Below, piece by piece: positions 10,801 through 18,362 of a stretch of DNA of 64,000 nt; position 1 is the stretch's first letter, and every line of letters begins with the position of its first letter. The translations under genes and the position numbers were made by a program. The stretch lies in the NCBI RefSeq assembly GCF_002201515.1, contig NZ_CP021421.1, forward strand, positions 1,612,001-1,676,000. The letters are read 5' to 3'. The notes under the pieces were generated by a model that searched no databases, had not been told where the DNA came from, and saw only the letters and a list, made by a program, of their open reading frames with translations. This DNA comes from Muribaculum intestinale (GTDB lineage: Bacteria; Bacteroidota; Bacteroidia; Bacteroidales; Muribaculaceae).

Positions 10801-12144
10801 CTTGGCGTGGTCTCGTTCTCCGGGCCCGAGCGTGTGGTAGGCGGCACCGTCGCCGCATACTCCGTGCGACTTCTCAACGAGGGCACTCAGACAGCCGAAA
10901 ATTACACCGTGGATATCTCTGCCGGCGGACGACTGCTCGCTTCGGCCACAGGCGCTCCGGTAGAGCCCGACGGTTTTGTGTCGCTCTCTGTCGATGTTCC
11001 GGTGCCGGTCAATGTTGAGAGCATAGGTCTCACTGCGGCGGTGACGGTCGACGGCGACGAGTATGGAGCCAACGATGAGGCCGCGCTGGCGGTGTCGGTC
11101 GATGTTCCCCGTCTCCCTGTCGTAGGTTCGCTTTCCGCCGTCAATGCCGGAGGTGCTGTCAGGCTCGTTTGGGAACGTCCTGCCGAGGAGCGCAATCCGA
11201 GTCCGTTTACCGACAGTCTGGAGTCGCTTGACCCATGGGACTTCGGGGGCGTCAGTGCCGGAAATCCCCACGGAGCAATCGGCGACTACCGCATCTACGA
11301 CGCCGACGGCGGGGCCACTGTGGCTATAAGCTCGTGGGCGAAGCATCCCAACGCCTATGCGCCGATGGCCTTTCAGGTGGCAAAGGCCGGGAAATATCCC
11401 GACCTCGACCTTTCTACCTATGGCGTCAATGCCCGTTCGGGTGCATGCTCATTTGTAGTGTGGGGTGCGGCCGAGGGTGCAAGTTCCGACTGGCTCATCT
11501 TGCCGGAGTTGTTCCCGGGAGAGACTACAGTGGCGTTTTGGGCACATGCCGCGGCGGTAAGCTACGGCCAGATTCGGCCTGAGAAAATCGAGATACTCTA
11601 TTCGTCGACGGGATGCGATATCGCCGATTTCACCACATATGGCGAGCCATTTGAGGTGCCCAACGGATGGAGCACCGACTCTGAAAACGGTTTCCGGAAG
11701 TATGAGGTCACGCTCCCTGCCGATGCAAAATATGCCGCAATACGCGCGAGTCTGTCCACTCAGGACAATAAGGCCATCGTAATCGACGATATCACCTTTG
11801 TGCCGGCTTCGTCACCGATGGAGCAGCTTGAGATACGCGGCTACAACATATACCGCGACGGCGAGAGAATCGCATGGTCCGATGTGGAGGAATACCTTGA
11901 TACCACATCCGGCGACGGGAAGACACATGTCTACAACGTGACTACAGCCTACCATGTGGGCGAATCGGCATTTTCCAACGATGCCGACGTATTCACTTCT
12001 GGCATAGAGGCCGTAGCGGACGATACAGCTTGCACACCGGTGCGCTATTACAATCTTCAGGGCATTGCGATTCGCACGCCTGTACGGGGCAATACATATA
12101 TAGTAAGATTGTCCGACGGTACAACAGCAAAGCGTGTGTTCTGA
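7828..12144 (+). CDS. Large secreted modular protein with FN3-like and choice-of-anchor J-like domains
   Basis: Exported 1438-residue protein of unknown role. A signal peptide covers about residues 1-26 (ending MMAAA-F). Residues ~30-290 contain repeated four-stranded segments (YADGKYYVLTH, DLTWCPVDNKVYGV, DKEGDIYGIASTG, TTGELYWAA) resembling a beta-propeller. Fibronectin III-like modules follow (~385-475, ~740-830), with jelly-roll segments of the choice-of-anchor J type near ~480-610 (DDWLVTPPVEL), ~830-990 and ~1130-1330 (SDWLILPELFPGE), and a CARDB-like segment ~1000-1090. The C-terminus (YYNLQGIAIRTPVRGNTYIV ... KRVF) is a sorting-like tail seen on secreted Bacteroidales proteins, which suggests surface or secreted localisation. 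A TATCTTTA box at 7781-7788 may be the promoter -7 element. No enzymatic motif was seen. Confidence 0.8.
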   Translation: MRKILLSAVALALSFCVIGVADMMAAAFTPVLYGNLIYTRTWGDEDATRAGVYRFNASNAPEVALEYHPGEGNIYANGGAVYADGKYYVLTHVPNTGKIQKNILYTYDADTWTLISEKEIPLSTSASDLTWCPVDNKVYGVFTNSTSSGYVFGTLCLDDGVVSEIKEITLMDGNRPVSFLVVAADKEGDIYGIASTGDLYRFDRLTGDYTCVGPTGFVPALWNQSGCFDFTTGELYWAACNADLSALFIVDTSTGAATRVCTFADDEEFVGLYSLSSVADLKGPQAVGSLTVVLDRNVLSGTISFDMPSVTISGDAVSGSLDYTVEDGGTVIMSGTASAGATVERDITFAEGLHTLVVYAASSEGRGASSRLTVYAGDDTPAVPSGVSAVKTGDEIVISWNAVADGAHRGYVDPSAVTYTVTRMPDAQVVASGISSTSCKDTALPSLLGDYTYEVAASYAGKQGSPAVSAPLTLGSTLSAPVAFDLTDEAQFKFFTVIDANADGTTWQWSINGTRCNYHRTNNTDDWLVTPPVELKAGHRYKIEIEGRSGSNRYKEMFEVMAGPSPHAEALAIPVIGPTELTAGNRETVTAVFTPDADGPCRFGIHGISEKYMNGIYIYSFSVSEPVAPGAPVAPSALVAEAAPLGRLEATVSAIAPVEAVDGSAIVSLLKAEIVNLTTGNTVSVVDNPEPGAQVSVTDVAPVNGFNEYSVVFYTEAGKGYPATVSVYVGEDIPQPVSDVVLRQEGDNAVLVWKAPAEGVNGGYVNPDRLTYRVALSSSSVTVAPSLTECTFTDSSQPTDGQRVLQYTVYATSAAGTSSGTRSNSLTFGTPYTAPFVESFSGGREDMSPWVTIVEEGTGYPSWTPTTKGYDNIDYSQDGDAGWVKYSSNGTVTLVSPLVDIAPLRSPMLKFWMMSPDGPVALDVMVSADQGLTWDILCSLQAECAAWECVTFGLDRYASANRLQVAFKAATRDYNDMMLDNIRLTDSRAIDLGVVSFSGPERVVGGTVAAYSVRLLNEGTQTAENYTVDISAGGRLLASATGAPVEPDGFVSLSVDVPVPVNVESIGLTAAVTVDGDEYGANDEAALAVSVDVPRLPVVGSLSAVNAGGAVRLVWERPAEERNPSPFTDSLESLDPWDFGGVSAGNPHGAIGDYRIYDADGGATVAISSWAKHPNAYAPMAFQVAKAGKYPDLDLSTYGVNARSGACSFVVWGAAEGASSDWLILPELFPGETTVAFWAHAAAVSYGQIRPEKIEILYSSTGCDIADFTTYGEPFEVPNGWSTDSENGFRKYEVTLPADAKYAAIRASLSTQDNKAIVIDDITFVPASSPMEQLEIRGYNIYRDGERIAWSDVEEYLDTTSGDGKTHVYNVTTAYHVGESAFSNDADVFTSGIEAVADDTACTPVRYYNLQGIAIRTPVRGNTYIVRLSDGTTAKRVF

Positions 12145-12170
12145 CAGCGCTTCTCACATCATCCTCTAAA

Positions 12171-12213
12171 AAATAAGATGGAGCACCTTGTACAAGGGAC
12201 TCCATCTTTTTTC
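12171..12213 (+). terminator. Rho-independent terminator after the modular protein
   Basis: Stem AAGATGGAG / CTCCATCTT with an inner palindrome CCTTGTACAAGG, followed by TTTTTTCTT, 27 bases after the stop codon. The rest of 12145-12442 holds only this terminator and the promoter at 12383-12413. Confidence 0.85.
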
Positions 12214-12382
12214 TTGAAATCTATAGGGGAACAGACGGCCGGCGACTATTTCATCCGCCATTAACCACAATTGGGATTTCTTATCCCGCCGCTATTCCGC
12301 GGTTTCTGCAACTACAACACATCGTTTTAGATAATTGTTTTATTTACAGGTGTTAAATCCATGTAAAAAAAATCGCTGTGGC

Positions 12383-12413
12383 TTGTTGAAGATAACATTA
12401 TTACATATATTTG
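12383..12413 (+). promoter_or_regulatory. Promoter of the aspartyl-protease-like gene
   Basis: TTG at 12383-12385 and TATATTTG at 12406-12413 with a 20-base spacer. Transcription would begin about 25 bases before the ATG at 12443, which supports that start over the upstream ATG at 12335. Confidence 0.75.
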
Positions 12414-12442
12414 TAAATCTTTTAAACAAACTCCCAATCATT

Positions 12443-13918
12443 ATGCGGAAAGTCCTACTGTCTGTCATGCTCATGGTCTCGTCGCTGGTCTCTTCGGCTC
12501 AATCATATGACGAGCGTATAGCCGGGGCTATGAATGCCGGCGACTGGTTTGCCTTGGATTCAATATATAAGTCTGCACCAAAAGATTCAATATCACCATT
12601 TCTTGAAGTCTTTTCAAGATGTCTCATCGGCAACCGCCTCAACCGACCTGACGTTTCCGTGGCCGCTTTCGACCAACTGTTCAAAGAACATTCCTCATCT
12701 CTTGGCCTCGACAATCTGTTGAGTTCAACCATCATGTTTTCAACCGATTTAAGCCGGATAGGGTATAACGGACAGGCCGCCGAACTGACCAAATCGATTC
12801 TGGAAGCAACCCGTGAGCATCTTGATTCTACATGGACAGCATCGTTGGAGCAGGCTGTATCGAAATACTCTGCCTTGTCGGCCTACAGGCCATACGGCTT
12901 TACGTTTGCCGCACCGCTCGGACGTGTTCCATTCAGGATTGTACCGGTTGGAGAGGAAAAATATGGCTCGGTTCTAATGCATCTTGAAAACACCTCCATA
13001 AATGGAATCGATGCCGACATTACTTTTGACACCGGAGCCGGAGTCAATGTTATATCAGACTCGCTTGCCCGAAAATTCAATCTTATCCCCATTGACGGAT
13101 ATGTCACGGCTGCCGGAATTGGGAGGCGTAAGGGACGGTATGCGATAGCCCGCGAGGTCAGGCTCGGCAACATTACCGTCAGCGATGTGCCGTTCGTGAT
13201 TATGGATTTCAAGACCGGCAACGCTAAGGCTGATCGGCATACACATCACTTCAGCATTATTCTCGGAAGTGAGTTGATGTTGCAATTGAAAGATTTGACC
13301 GTCGATTTCACCAATAAGGAGATAACCGTGCCGTCAGTAGCGCCTGAGAGAAGCGATGCGTCTCCCAATATGAGTTTTAGCGACGGCATGAATCTCAGTG
13401 TCGCCGGGCGTGTGCTCAACAATCCCATACTAATGAATATCGACACGGGCGATGCCTCCTACGGTTCATTGGGTGTCTCTTTCTTCAATGCCAACAAAAA
13501 TTTCATTATGGACAATGGCCGGACGGATACTATACGCGGAGGCGGTCTTGGCGGTGTCGTCGAATTGCTCTGCTATCGTATGCCGGCAATGCCTGTGACC
13601 ATGGGCGGCCACACCCTTGAGATACCGGGACTCGTGGTAAACACCAAGCCGATATCAGTCTCCGCACTGTCGTTTGACTGCAACATAGGGCTGAAGACAC
13701 TTATGATGTTTGGTAAGGTGCGATTCAATCTGGTCGATTTCGTCCTTACCACATATCCTCAGGATATCACTGTTTTCAACAGCCGGAATTATGATGTGCC
13801 GTCTTTTAAAGTGCCAAGGCATAAGGGTATGTCGGTGGCTCAGGCATTGGGAGTGATTGCTGTCGGAACTGCAAGGGCTCTTATCAATCCCAACGCCCCG
13901 GCTAATCCCGATTTGTAG
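12443..13918 (+). CDS. Secreted aspartyl-protease-like protein with two DTG motifs
   Basis: Exported protein of 491 residues. The start at 12443 gives a clear signal peptide (MRKVLLSVMLMVSSLVSSAQS) and follows the promoter; the in-frame ATG at 12335 would lie upstream of the promoter. Residues ~25-150 look like an alpha-helical prodomain. Then come two retropepsin-type lobes: Asp196 in ITFDTGAGVNVIS, with a downstream hydrophobic-Gly motif (IILGSELM), and Asp334 in MNIDTGDASYG, followed by a second one (NIGLKTLMMFGKV). Bacterial retropepsin-like proteins usually have one DTG per chain and dimerise; here both could come from one chain. A proteolytic role is inferred from the motifs only. Confidence 0.75.
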   Translation: MRKVLLSVMLMVSSLVSSAQSYDERIAGAMNAGDWFALDSIYKSAPKDSISPFLEVFSRCLIGNRLNRPDVSVAAFDQLFKEHSSSLGLDNLLSSTIMFSTDLSRIGYNGQAAELTKSILEATREHLDSTWTASLEQAVSKYSALSAYRPYGFTFAAPLGRVPFRIVPVGEEKYGSVLMHLENTSINGIDADITFDTGAGVNVISDSLARKFNLIPIDGYVTAAGIGRRKGRYAIAREVRLGNITVSDVPFVIMDFKTGNAKADRHTHHFSIILGSELMLQLKDLTVDFTNKEITVPSVAPERSDASPNMSFSDGMNLSVAGRVLNNPILMNIDTGDASYGSLGVSFFNANKNFIMDNGRTDTIRGGGLGGVVELLCYRMPAMPVTMGGHTLEIPGLVVNTKPISVSALSFDCNIGLKTLMMFGKVRFNLVDFVLTTYPQDITVFNSRNYDVPSFKVPRHKGMSVAQALGVIAVGTARALINPNAPANPDL

Positions 13919-14005
13919 CGCCCGGATATAGTGCGTGAAAACAAAATCCGTGGTGATGTGTTATAAAACATGTCTGCCATTTCGCGGAATTTGGATTTTA
14001 TTCCC

Positions 14006-14013
14006 TATCTTTG
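14006..14013 (+). promoter_or_regulatory. Promoter -7 element of greA
   Basis: TATCTTTG matches TAnnTTTG and lies about 120 bases upstream of the greA start. No convincing TTG is seen at the right distance, so this is a weaker call. The implied leader is about 110 bases. Confidence 0.5.
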
Positions 14014-14068
14014 CATCGTAACATCAGAAATGCCACGGTCAAAGAACCGGCAGGCGTAAGTTCAGTAT

Positions 14069-14110
14069 AAGGGTCTCGCCCGGAAAGGTCGAGATTCCTT
14101 TAATTTTTTT
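14069..14110 (+). terminator. Attenuator-like hairpin in the greA leader
   Basis: AAGG-GTCTCG pairs with CGAGAT-T-CCTT (about ten pairs with one bulge) and is followed at once by TTTAATTTTTTT. It lies between the likely promoter and the greA start codon, so it would end some transcripts before the gene. Confidence 0.55.
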
Positions 14111-14132
14111 GTCAATTAAAAAAACATCAATA

Positions 14133-14603
14133 ATGGCTATCACTTACATGACCCGCGAAGGGTACAAGAAGAAGATGGACGAAATCGCTTACCTTGAAAG
14201 TGTTAAGCGTCCTGAAATATCACGAGCTATCGCTGAGGCCCGCGACAAGGGTGACCTTTCCGAGAATTCGGAGTACGATGCCGCCAAGGAGGCCCAGGGA
14301 ATGCTCGAAATGAAGATTTCCCAGCTAAAGGACCTCGTGGCCAATGCCCGCATACTCGATGAGTCAAAACTCAACACCGAGGAAGTGCAGGTGCTCAACA
14401 AGGTCAAGATTCGCAATGTGGCCAATGGCATGACAATGGAGTATACCATCGTTGCCGACTCCGAGGCCAACCTCCGCGAGAAGAAACTCGCACAGTCTAC
14501 TCCGGTAGCACAGGGTCTGCTCGGACATAAACTCGGCGAGGTAGTCGAGATAAAGATACCCGCCGGAACAGCTAAATTCGAGATTGTCGAGATTTCATTC
14601 TGA
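14133..14603 (+). CDS. greA: Transcription elongation factor GreA
   Basis: Cytoplasmic factor that rescues backtracked RNA polymerase by stimulating transcript cleavage. The 156-residue length is that of GreA. The N-terminal coiled coil shows the conserved acidic tip region (ARDKGDLSENSEYDAAKE, about residues 35-52), and the C-terminal FKBP-like domain ends with LLGHKLGEVVEIKIPAG. The start at 14133 (MAITYMTREGYKK) is preferred over 14109 because the upstream extension is not family-like and overlaps the leader hairpin tail. A HIT-family gene follows after 19 bases and probably shares the transcript. Confidence 0.96.
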   Translation: MAITYMTREGYKKKMDEIAYLESVKRPEISRAIAEARDKGDLSENSEYDAAKEAQGMLEMKISQLKDLVANARILDESKLNTEEVQVLNKVKIRNVANGMTMEYTIVADSEANLREKKLAQSTPVAQGLLGHKLGEVVEIKIPAGTAKFEIVEISF

Positions 14604-14622
14604 TAAACTGCAGTCCACGATT

Positions 14623-15018
14623 ATGGCAAGCATATTCTCAAGAATAGTAGCCGGCGAGATACCGAGCTACAAGGTGGCCGAGGACGACCGCCACTATGCC
14701 TTTCTTGATATCAGTCCGGTAGCGGCCGGTCATACACTGGTGATTCCCAAGCGTGAGGTCGATTATATATTTGACCTCTCCGACGAGGAGTACGCCGATC
14801 TTCAGCTATTTGCCAAGAAGGTGGCTGGAGCCATAAAGAAGGCTGTCCCCTGCAAGCGCGTGGGAGTGGCTGTGATGGGACTGGAAGTTCCCCACGCCCA
14901 TATCCATCTTGTGCCCATCAACCGCGAGGCCGACATGAACTTCTTTGGCGAGCATCTTTCGATGCAGCCCGAAGAGATGGCTTCTATGGCCGCATCCATC
15001 GCAGCGGCAATGGAATGA
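14623..15018 (+). CDS. HIT family nucleotide-binding protein (HINT-like)
   Basis: Small cytoplasmic nucleotide hydrolase or transferase of the histidine-triad superfamily, 131 residues. It has the N-terminal SIFSRIVAGEIPSYKVAEDD segment, the DISPVAAGHTLVIPKREVD core, and the triad H91-x-H93-x-H95 in VPHAHIHLVPI. The cellular substrate is unknown; family members hydrolyse adenosine phosphoramidates. The ATG at 14623 gives the standard N-terminus; an upstream in-frame start at 14584 would overlap greA. It is downstream of greA and ends before a long hairpin. Confidence 0.92.
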   Translation: MASIFSRIVAGEIPSYKVAEDDRHYAFLDISPVAAGHTLVIPKREVDYIFDLSDEEYADLQLFAKKVAGAIKKAVPCKRVGVAVMGLEVPHAHIHLVPINREADMNFFGEHLSMQPEEMASMAASIAAAME

Positions 15019-15057
15019 ACATGCTCTAAAAAACTGAGTACTCCGCCAACACATTCC

Positions 15058-15106
15058 GACGGTAGATTGTTGTTAACAATATATAACAACTTTCTACCGT
15101 CTTTAT
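15058..15106 (+). terminator. Terminator after the HIT gene, abutting the porin start codon
   Basis: GACGGTAGA...TTGTTGTTA pairs with TAACAAC...TTTCTACCGTC and is followed by TTTATT. The hairpin ends one base before the porin ATG at 15108, so it occupies the space where the porin ribosome-binding region should be. Confidence 0.65.
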
Positions 15107-15107
15107 T

Positions 15108-16424
15108 ATGTTACGTCATTTGCTTTTGGTAGGCATGTGTGCCGCCTCATTATCCTCGTTCGCACAGATTAATGCCGAACAGCCCGCACCGAGCTCTACC
15201 GCCGACAACGGCCATAAAATAATATATTTCGGCGACGGAACTGCCGAGTCCGGCTCGTCGGAAGAGATGATAAGCAAATTCTATTTCGACCAGTTCCGCC
15301 ACGCCCACGACCCGCTTGCACCATATTTCATGTTTATGAGCCGTGACTCAAAACTGGCGCTCGGTATCGGCGGCAAGTTCAATGCCACGGCCTACTACGA
15401 CTGGAACGGCACTGTCGACGACAATGGTTTCATCCCGTTTGAGATACCGATGTCGCGCGACAACACACAGCGCCATCGCATAGGCGCTTCGGTGAGCGAG
15501 TCGCAACTGTTCCTGCGTCTGTTTGGAAAATCCGACCGCTTCGGGTGGTATCAGCTGTATATACAGGCTAAATTTACAGGCAACGGCATGAACGGATACG
15601 GCTTCAAACTCAGCAAAGCATATGCAAGTGTCGGCGACTGGACTCTCGGCTATGCGTCGACCACCTTTGCCGACCCTGCCGCATGCCCCAACACAGTCGA
15701 CCCCCAGGGCCCAAATGCCGAGGTCTCCGAAACGACATTCCTTCTCCGCTACATGCATACCTTCAAGGGCAATCATTGGAGCATAGCGGCATCTGTGGAA
15801 GCGCCCGACGCCCAGGTGCCCACATATCCGGGCATAGCCACCGCGTGCAACTCCTACATGCCCGACTTTGCAGCATTCGGACAGTATCAGTGGGCCGACG
15901 GACTCTACCACGTAAGGCTGTCGGGCATAATACGCGGGCTTGAGTACCGCGACGACATCACTGCCGCGAATCATCATGTGATAGGGTGGGGCGCTCATCT
16001 CAGCACAGTTGCCAACCCGCTCCCTTCCACCGTGTTATATGGTGGTATAAATGCCGGCAAGGGCATCGCGTCGCTCAACAACGACCTGCAGTGCGACAGC
16101 CGCGGCCTCGACATGCTCCCATCGGTGTGGAATCCCGGAGCCATGCATACCGCCAAATCAATTGCATGGTATGCCGCGCTCCAGTATAATTTCCGCCCTG
16201 ACCTATATTCTACCGTGATGTTTAGCGAGGTACGCCTGTTCCCCGGCGATATAAAGGACGACGGAATGTACAAATACGGCCTATATGGCGCTGCCAATAT
16301 ATTCTGGAATCCAACGTCGCGCCTGCTCCTGGGTGCCGAGTACAATTTCGGTGCGCGCAAGGATGTCAGCGGCGACCGACGTTGGGTCAACCGCGTAGGG
16401 CTCACCTATCAGTACAGCTTCTGA
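15108..16424 (+). CDS. Outer-membrane porin-like protein (DcaP-like)
   Basis: Predicted outer-membrane beta-barrel of 438 residues. A signal peptide (MLRHLLLVGMCAASLSSFAQ) precedes a short linker and then alternating amphipathic strands: LALGIGGKFNATAYYDWNG, DRFGWYQLYIQAKF, YGFKLSKAYASVGDWTLGYASTTFADP, a PNAEVSETTFLLRYMH strand, and a terminal strand ending LTYQYSF, with a C-terminal Phe as expected for barrel assembly. The pattern (GKFNA, tracing a pore-lining DPAACPNTVD-type segment) resembles DcaP/phosphate-selective porins. Transported solute is unknown. The start codon directly follows a terminator hairpin; a downstream ATG (M10) would truncate the signal peptide and is less likely. Confidence 0.75.
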   Translation: MLRHLLLVGMCAASLSSFAQINAEQPAPSSTADNGHKIIYFGDGTAESGSSEEMISKFYFDQFRHAHDPLAPYFMFMSRDSKLALGIGGKFNATAYYDWNGTVDDNGFIPFEIPMSRDNTQRHRIGASVSESQLFLRLFGKSDRFGWYQLYIQAKFTGNGMNGYGFKLSKAYASVGDWTLGYASTTFADPAACPNTVDPQGPNAEVSETTFLLRYMHTFKGNHWSIAASVEAPDAQVPTYPGIATACNSYMPDFAAFGQYQWADGLYHVRLSGIIRGLEYRDDITAANHHVIGWGAHLSTVANPLPSTVLYGGINAGKGIASLNNDLQCDSRGLDMLPSVWNPGAMHTAKSIAWYAALQYNFRPDLYSTVMFSEVRLFPGDIKDDGMYKYGLYGAANIFWNPTSRLLLGAEYNFGARKDVSGDRRWVNRVGLTYQYSF

Positions 16425-16433
16425 AACAATCTC

Positions 16434-16464
16434 TTGCATTTGCGCCGCATACTTCCTACCTTTG
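16434..16464 (+). promoter_or_regulatory. Promoter of the radical SAM gene
   Basis: TTG at 16434-16436 and TACCTTTG at 16457-16464 with a 20-base spacer, 22 bases before the ATG at 16487. This supports that start over the ATG at 16382 inside the porin gene. Confidence 0.75.
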
Positions 16465-16486
16465 CGTAAACCCTCATAGCGAAAAT

Positions 16487-17266
16487 ATGCAACGCGTACT
16501 ATTCCACTCAACAATATTCGGCCCGATACATTCGCGCCGCCTCGGCACATCGCTCGGAGTGAACCTCTCGCCAAATGACGGCAAGATATGCTCGTTCGAC
16601 TGTGTATACTGCGAGGCCGGATGGAATGCCCAGGGGCCCGGCACCACCGGACTGCCCTCGCGCGCCGACGTAAAACACGACCTTGAGGCCCGCCTTGCCG
16701 AAATGAGTTCGCGCGGACAGTCGCTCGATGTGATTACATTCTCTGGCAACGGCGAGCCGACTCTGCATCCCGACTTCGAGGGGATTATAGCCGATACGGT
16801 GGCCGCGCGCGACCGTTTCTTTCCCGACGCCAAGGTGTCGGTGCTATGCAACTCCACCCGGCTTGACCGCGAGGATGTAAGGCGCGGACTGCTTATGGCC
16901 GACAACTGCATACTCAAGCTCGATTCGGCCCTTACCCCGACAATGCGGCTTATCGATCAGCCCAACTCGCCGTCATTCTCCTGTGCGACGCTTATCCCGC
17001 AACTTGCCGCGATGGGCGACAGGTGTATCATCCAGACAATGCTCCTGCGAGGCAACCACGACGGGCACCATATCGACAACACTACCCCCGAGGAGATTGA
17101 CGCACTCATCGAGGCATACCGGCGCATACGTCCGCGCGAGGTGATGCTCTATTCGATTGACCGCGCCACTCCCGAGGCCGACCTCTGTAAGGTGGAGCGC
17201 CCCGAGCTTGATGCCATCGCTGCCCGTATTGCCGAAGCCACCGGCATAAAGATTGCCACTGCCTGA
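16487..17266 (+). CDS. Radical SAM protein, COG0731-type
   Basis: Cytoplasmic [4Fe-4S] radical SAM enzyme of 259 residues. The cluster ligands are C35-x3-C39-x2-C42 in ICSFDCVYCEAG. The N-terminus IFGPIHSRRLGTSLGVNLSP and the motif TFSGNGEPTLHPDF are characteristic of the COG0731 group, related to TYW1-type enzymes. The bacterial members have no settled substrate, so I give no reaction. A following gene for an LD-carboxypeptidase starts 15 bases downstream, and the two may be cotranscribed. Confidence 0.88.
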   Translation: MQRVLFHSTIFGPIHSRRLGTSLGVNLSPNDGKICSFDCVYCEAGWNAQGPGTTGLPSRADVKHDLEARLAEMSSRGQSLDVITFSGNGEPTLHPDFEGIIADTVAARDRFFPDAKVSVLCNSTRLDREDVRRGLLMADNCILKLDSALTPTMRLIDQPNSPSFSCATLIPQLAAMGDRCIIQTMLLRGNHDGHHIDNTTPEEIDALIEAYRRIRPREVMLYSIDRATPEADLCKVERPELDAIAARIAEATGIKIATA

Positions 17267-17281
17267 CATCATCTCCGACGT

Positions 17282-18190
17282 ATGGATACAATATTCCCGC
17301 GCCCGATTGCGCCCGGCGACAAGGTCGCCATCCTATCCCCCGCCGGTATCATCAACCCCGATTATGTCGACGGCGCGTGCCGCCGGCTCTCCTCCCGCGG
17401 GTATGTGCCGGTAGTCGAGCCGCATACGCTCGGTTCCACTGGTTCTTATAGTGGTACTCCACTGGAGCGCCTTGCCGATTTCCGCGCGGCACTGGCCGAC
17501 CCGGAAGTGCGAGCCGTACTATGTTCGCGCGGTGGCTACGGCGCAGTGCATCTTTTGCCGGAGTTTCCGATAGCCGAATGGCTCGCCGACCCGCGTTGGC
17601 TTGTAGGCTTCAGCGACATATCTGCCATTCATGCAATGCTCAACTCGAGGGGTATTGTCAGCGTCCACGCTTCGATGTGCAAGGCCCTCGCCCTGCGTGA
17701 GGCCGACGATGCCGACAACCGTCGCCTTTTCTCCATACTTGAAGGCTCTCGGCCTGTCTATGAGGTGGAGCCGCATCCGTGCAACCGATTCGGAGAAGCC
17801 TCCGGACGTCTGCGCGGTGGTAATCTCGCCGTTATTGCCGACCTTATCGCCACCCCTGTCTCACCATTTGCCGACCCCGAGAGCACAATCCTTTTTATTG
17901 AGGATATCGCCGAGCCTATATATAAGGTAGAGCGCATCATCTGGCAGCTGCGCCTCATGGGTTTCCTCGACCGGGTGGCAGGCATTATCATCGGACAGTT
18001 TACCGACTACCGTCCCGACCGCAACTACCCCGACATGTACACTATGCTCGACTCGGCCCTCGCCGGAGTCACATGCCCCGTGACCTTCAACTTCCCCGTA
18101 GGACACGTCGACCACAATCTCCCGCTCCTCTCCGGCGCCCCGGCCACACTTTCCGTTACTCCCTCATCCGCTACATTGCGCTTTATCTAA
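17282..18190 (+). CDS. LD-carboxypeptidase (peptidase family S66)
   Basis: Serine peptidase that removes the terminal D-amino acid from peptidoglycan tetrapeptides during wall recycling. The 302-residue length and the motifs fit MccF/LdcA: PGDKVAILSPAG at the N-terminus, CSRGGYGAVHLLP, nucleophile Ser111 in VGFSDISAIH, Glu207 in LFIEDIAEP, and His275 in GHVDHNLPL, forming the S66 Ser-Glu-His triad. No signal peptide is seen, so it should act in the cytoplasm. It starts 15 bases after the radical SAM gene. Confidence 0.94.
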   Translation: MDTIFPRPIAPGDKVAILSPAGIINPDYVDGACRRLSSRGYVPVVEPHTLGSTGSYSGTPLERLADFRAALADPEVRAVLCSRGGYGAVHLLPEFPIAEWLADPRWLVGFSDISAIHAMLNSRGIVSVHASMCKALALREADDADNRRLFSILEGSRPVYEVEPHPCNRFGEASGRLRGGNLAVIADLIATPVSPFADPESTILFIEDIAEPIYKVERIIWQLRLMGFLDRVAGIIIGQFTDYRPDRNYPDMYTMLDSALAGVTCPVTFNFPVGHVDHNLPLLSGAPATLSVTPSSATLRFI

Positions 18191-18296
18191 GAAAAATCGC
18201 GGATGTGGCGGAATTTCAGAAGAGTAGCATCCTAAACTTTCTATACTACGGCTCAAATTTCAGCAGGATTTCTGTGCGATATTGTCGGAAAAACGC

Positions 18297-18304
18297 TAAC
18301 TTTG
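18297..18304 (+). promoter_or_regulatory. Promoter -7 element of cysE
   Basis: TAACTTTG fits TAnnTTTG and lies about 60 bases before the cysE ATG. The matching TTG is not at a standard distance, so only the -7 box is called. No riboswitch fold was recognised in 18191-18362. Confidence 0.5.
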
Positions 18305-18362
18305 TGGGTGAAAGAGTGGGGCGCCGCATAATCAGGCAGAGCGTCTCCCCGCAAAAAGCACT

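Noticed and set aside
10213..11346. Antisense open frame of 377 codons opposite the modular protein
   Set aside because: It lies fully inside a well-supported gene with signal peptide and domains; long antisense frames are expected from the base composition, and the translation has no family-like pattern.
18191..18362. SAM or cysteine-related riboswitch upstream of cysE
   Set aside because: No recognisable conserved riboswitch core or terminator stem was found; only a -7 box is visible.
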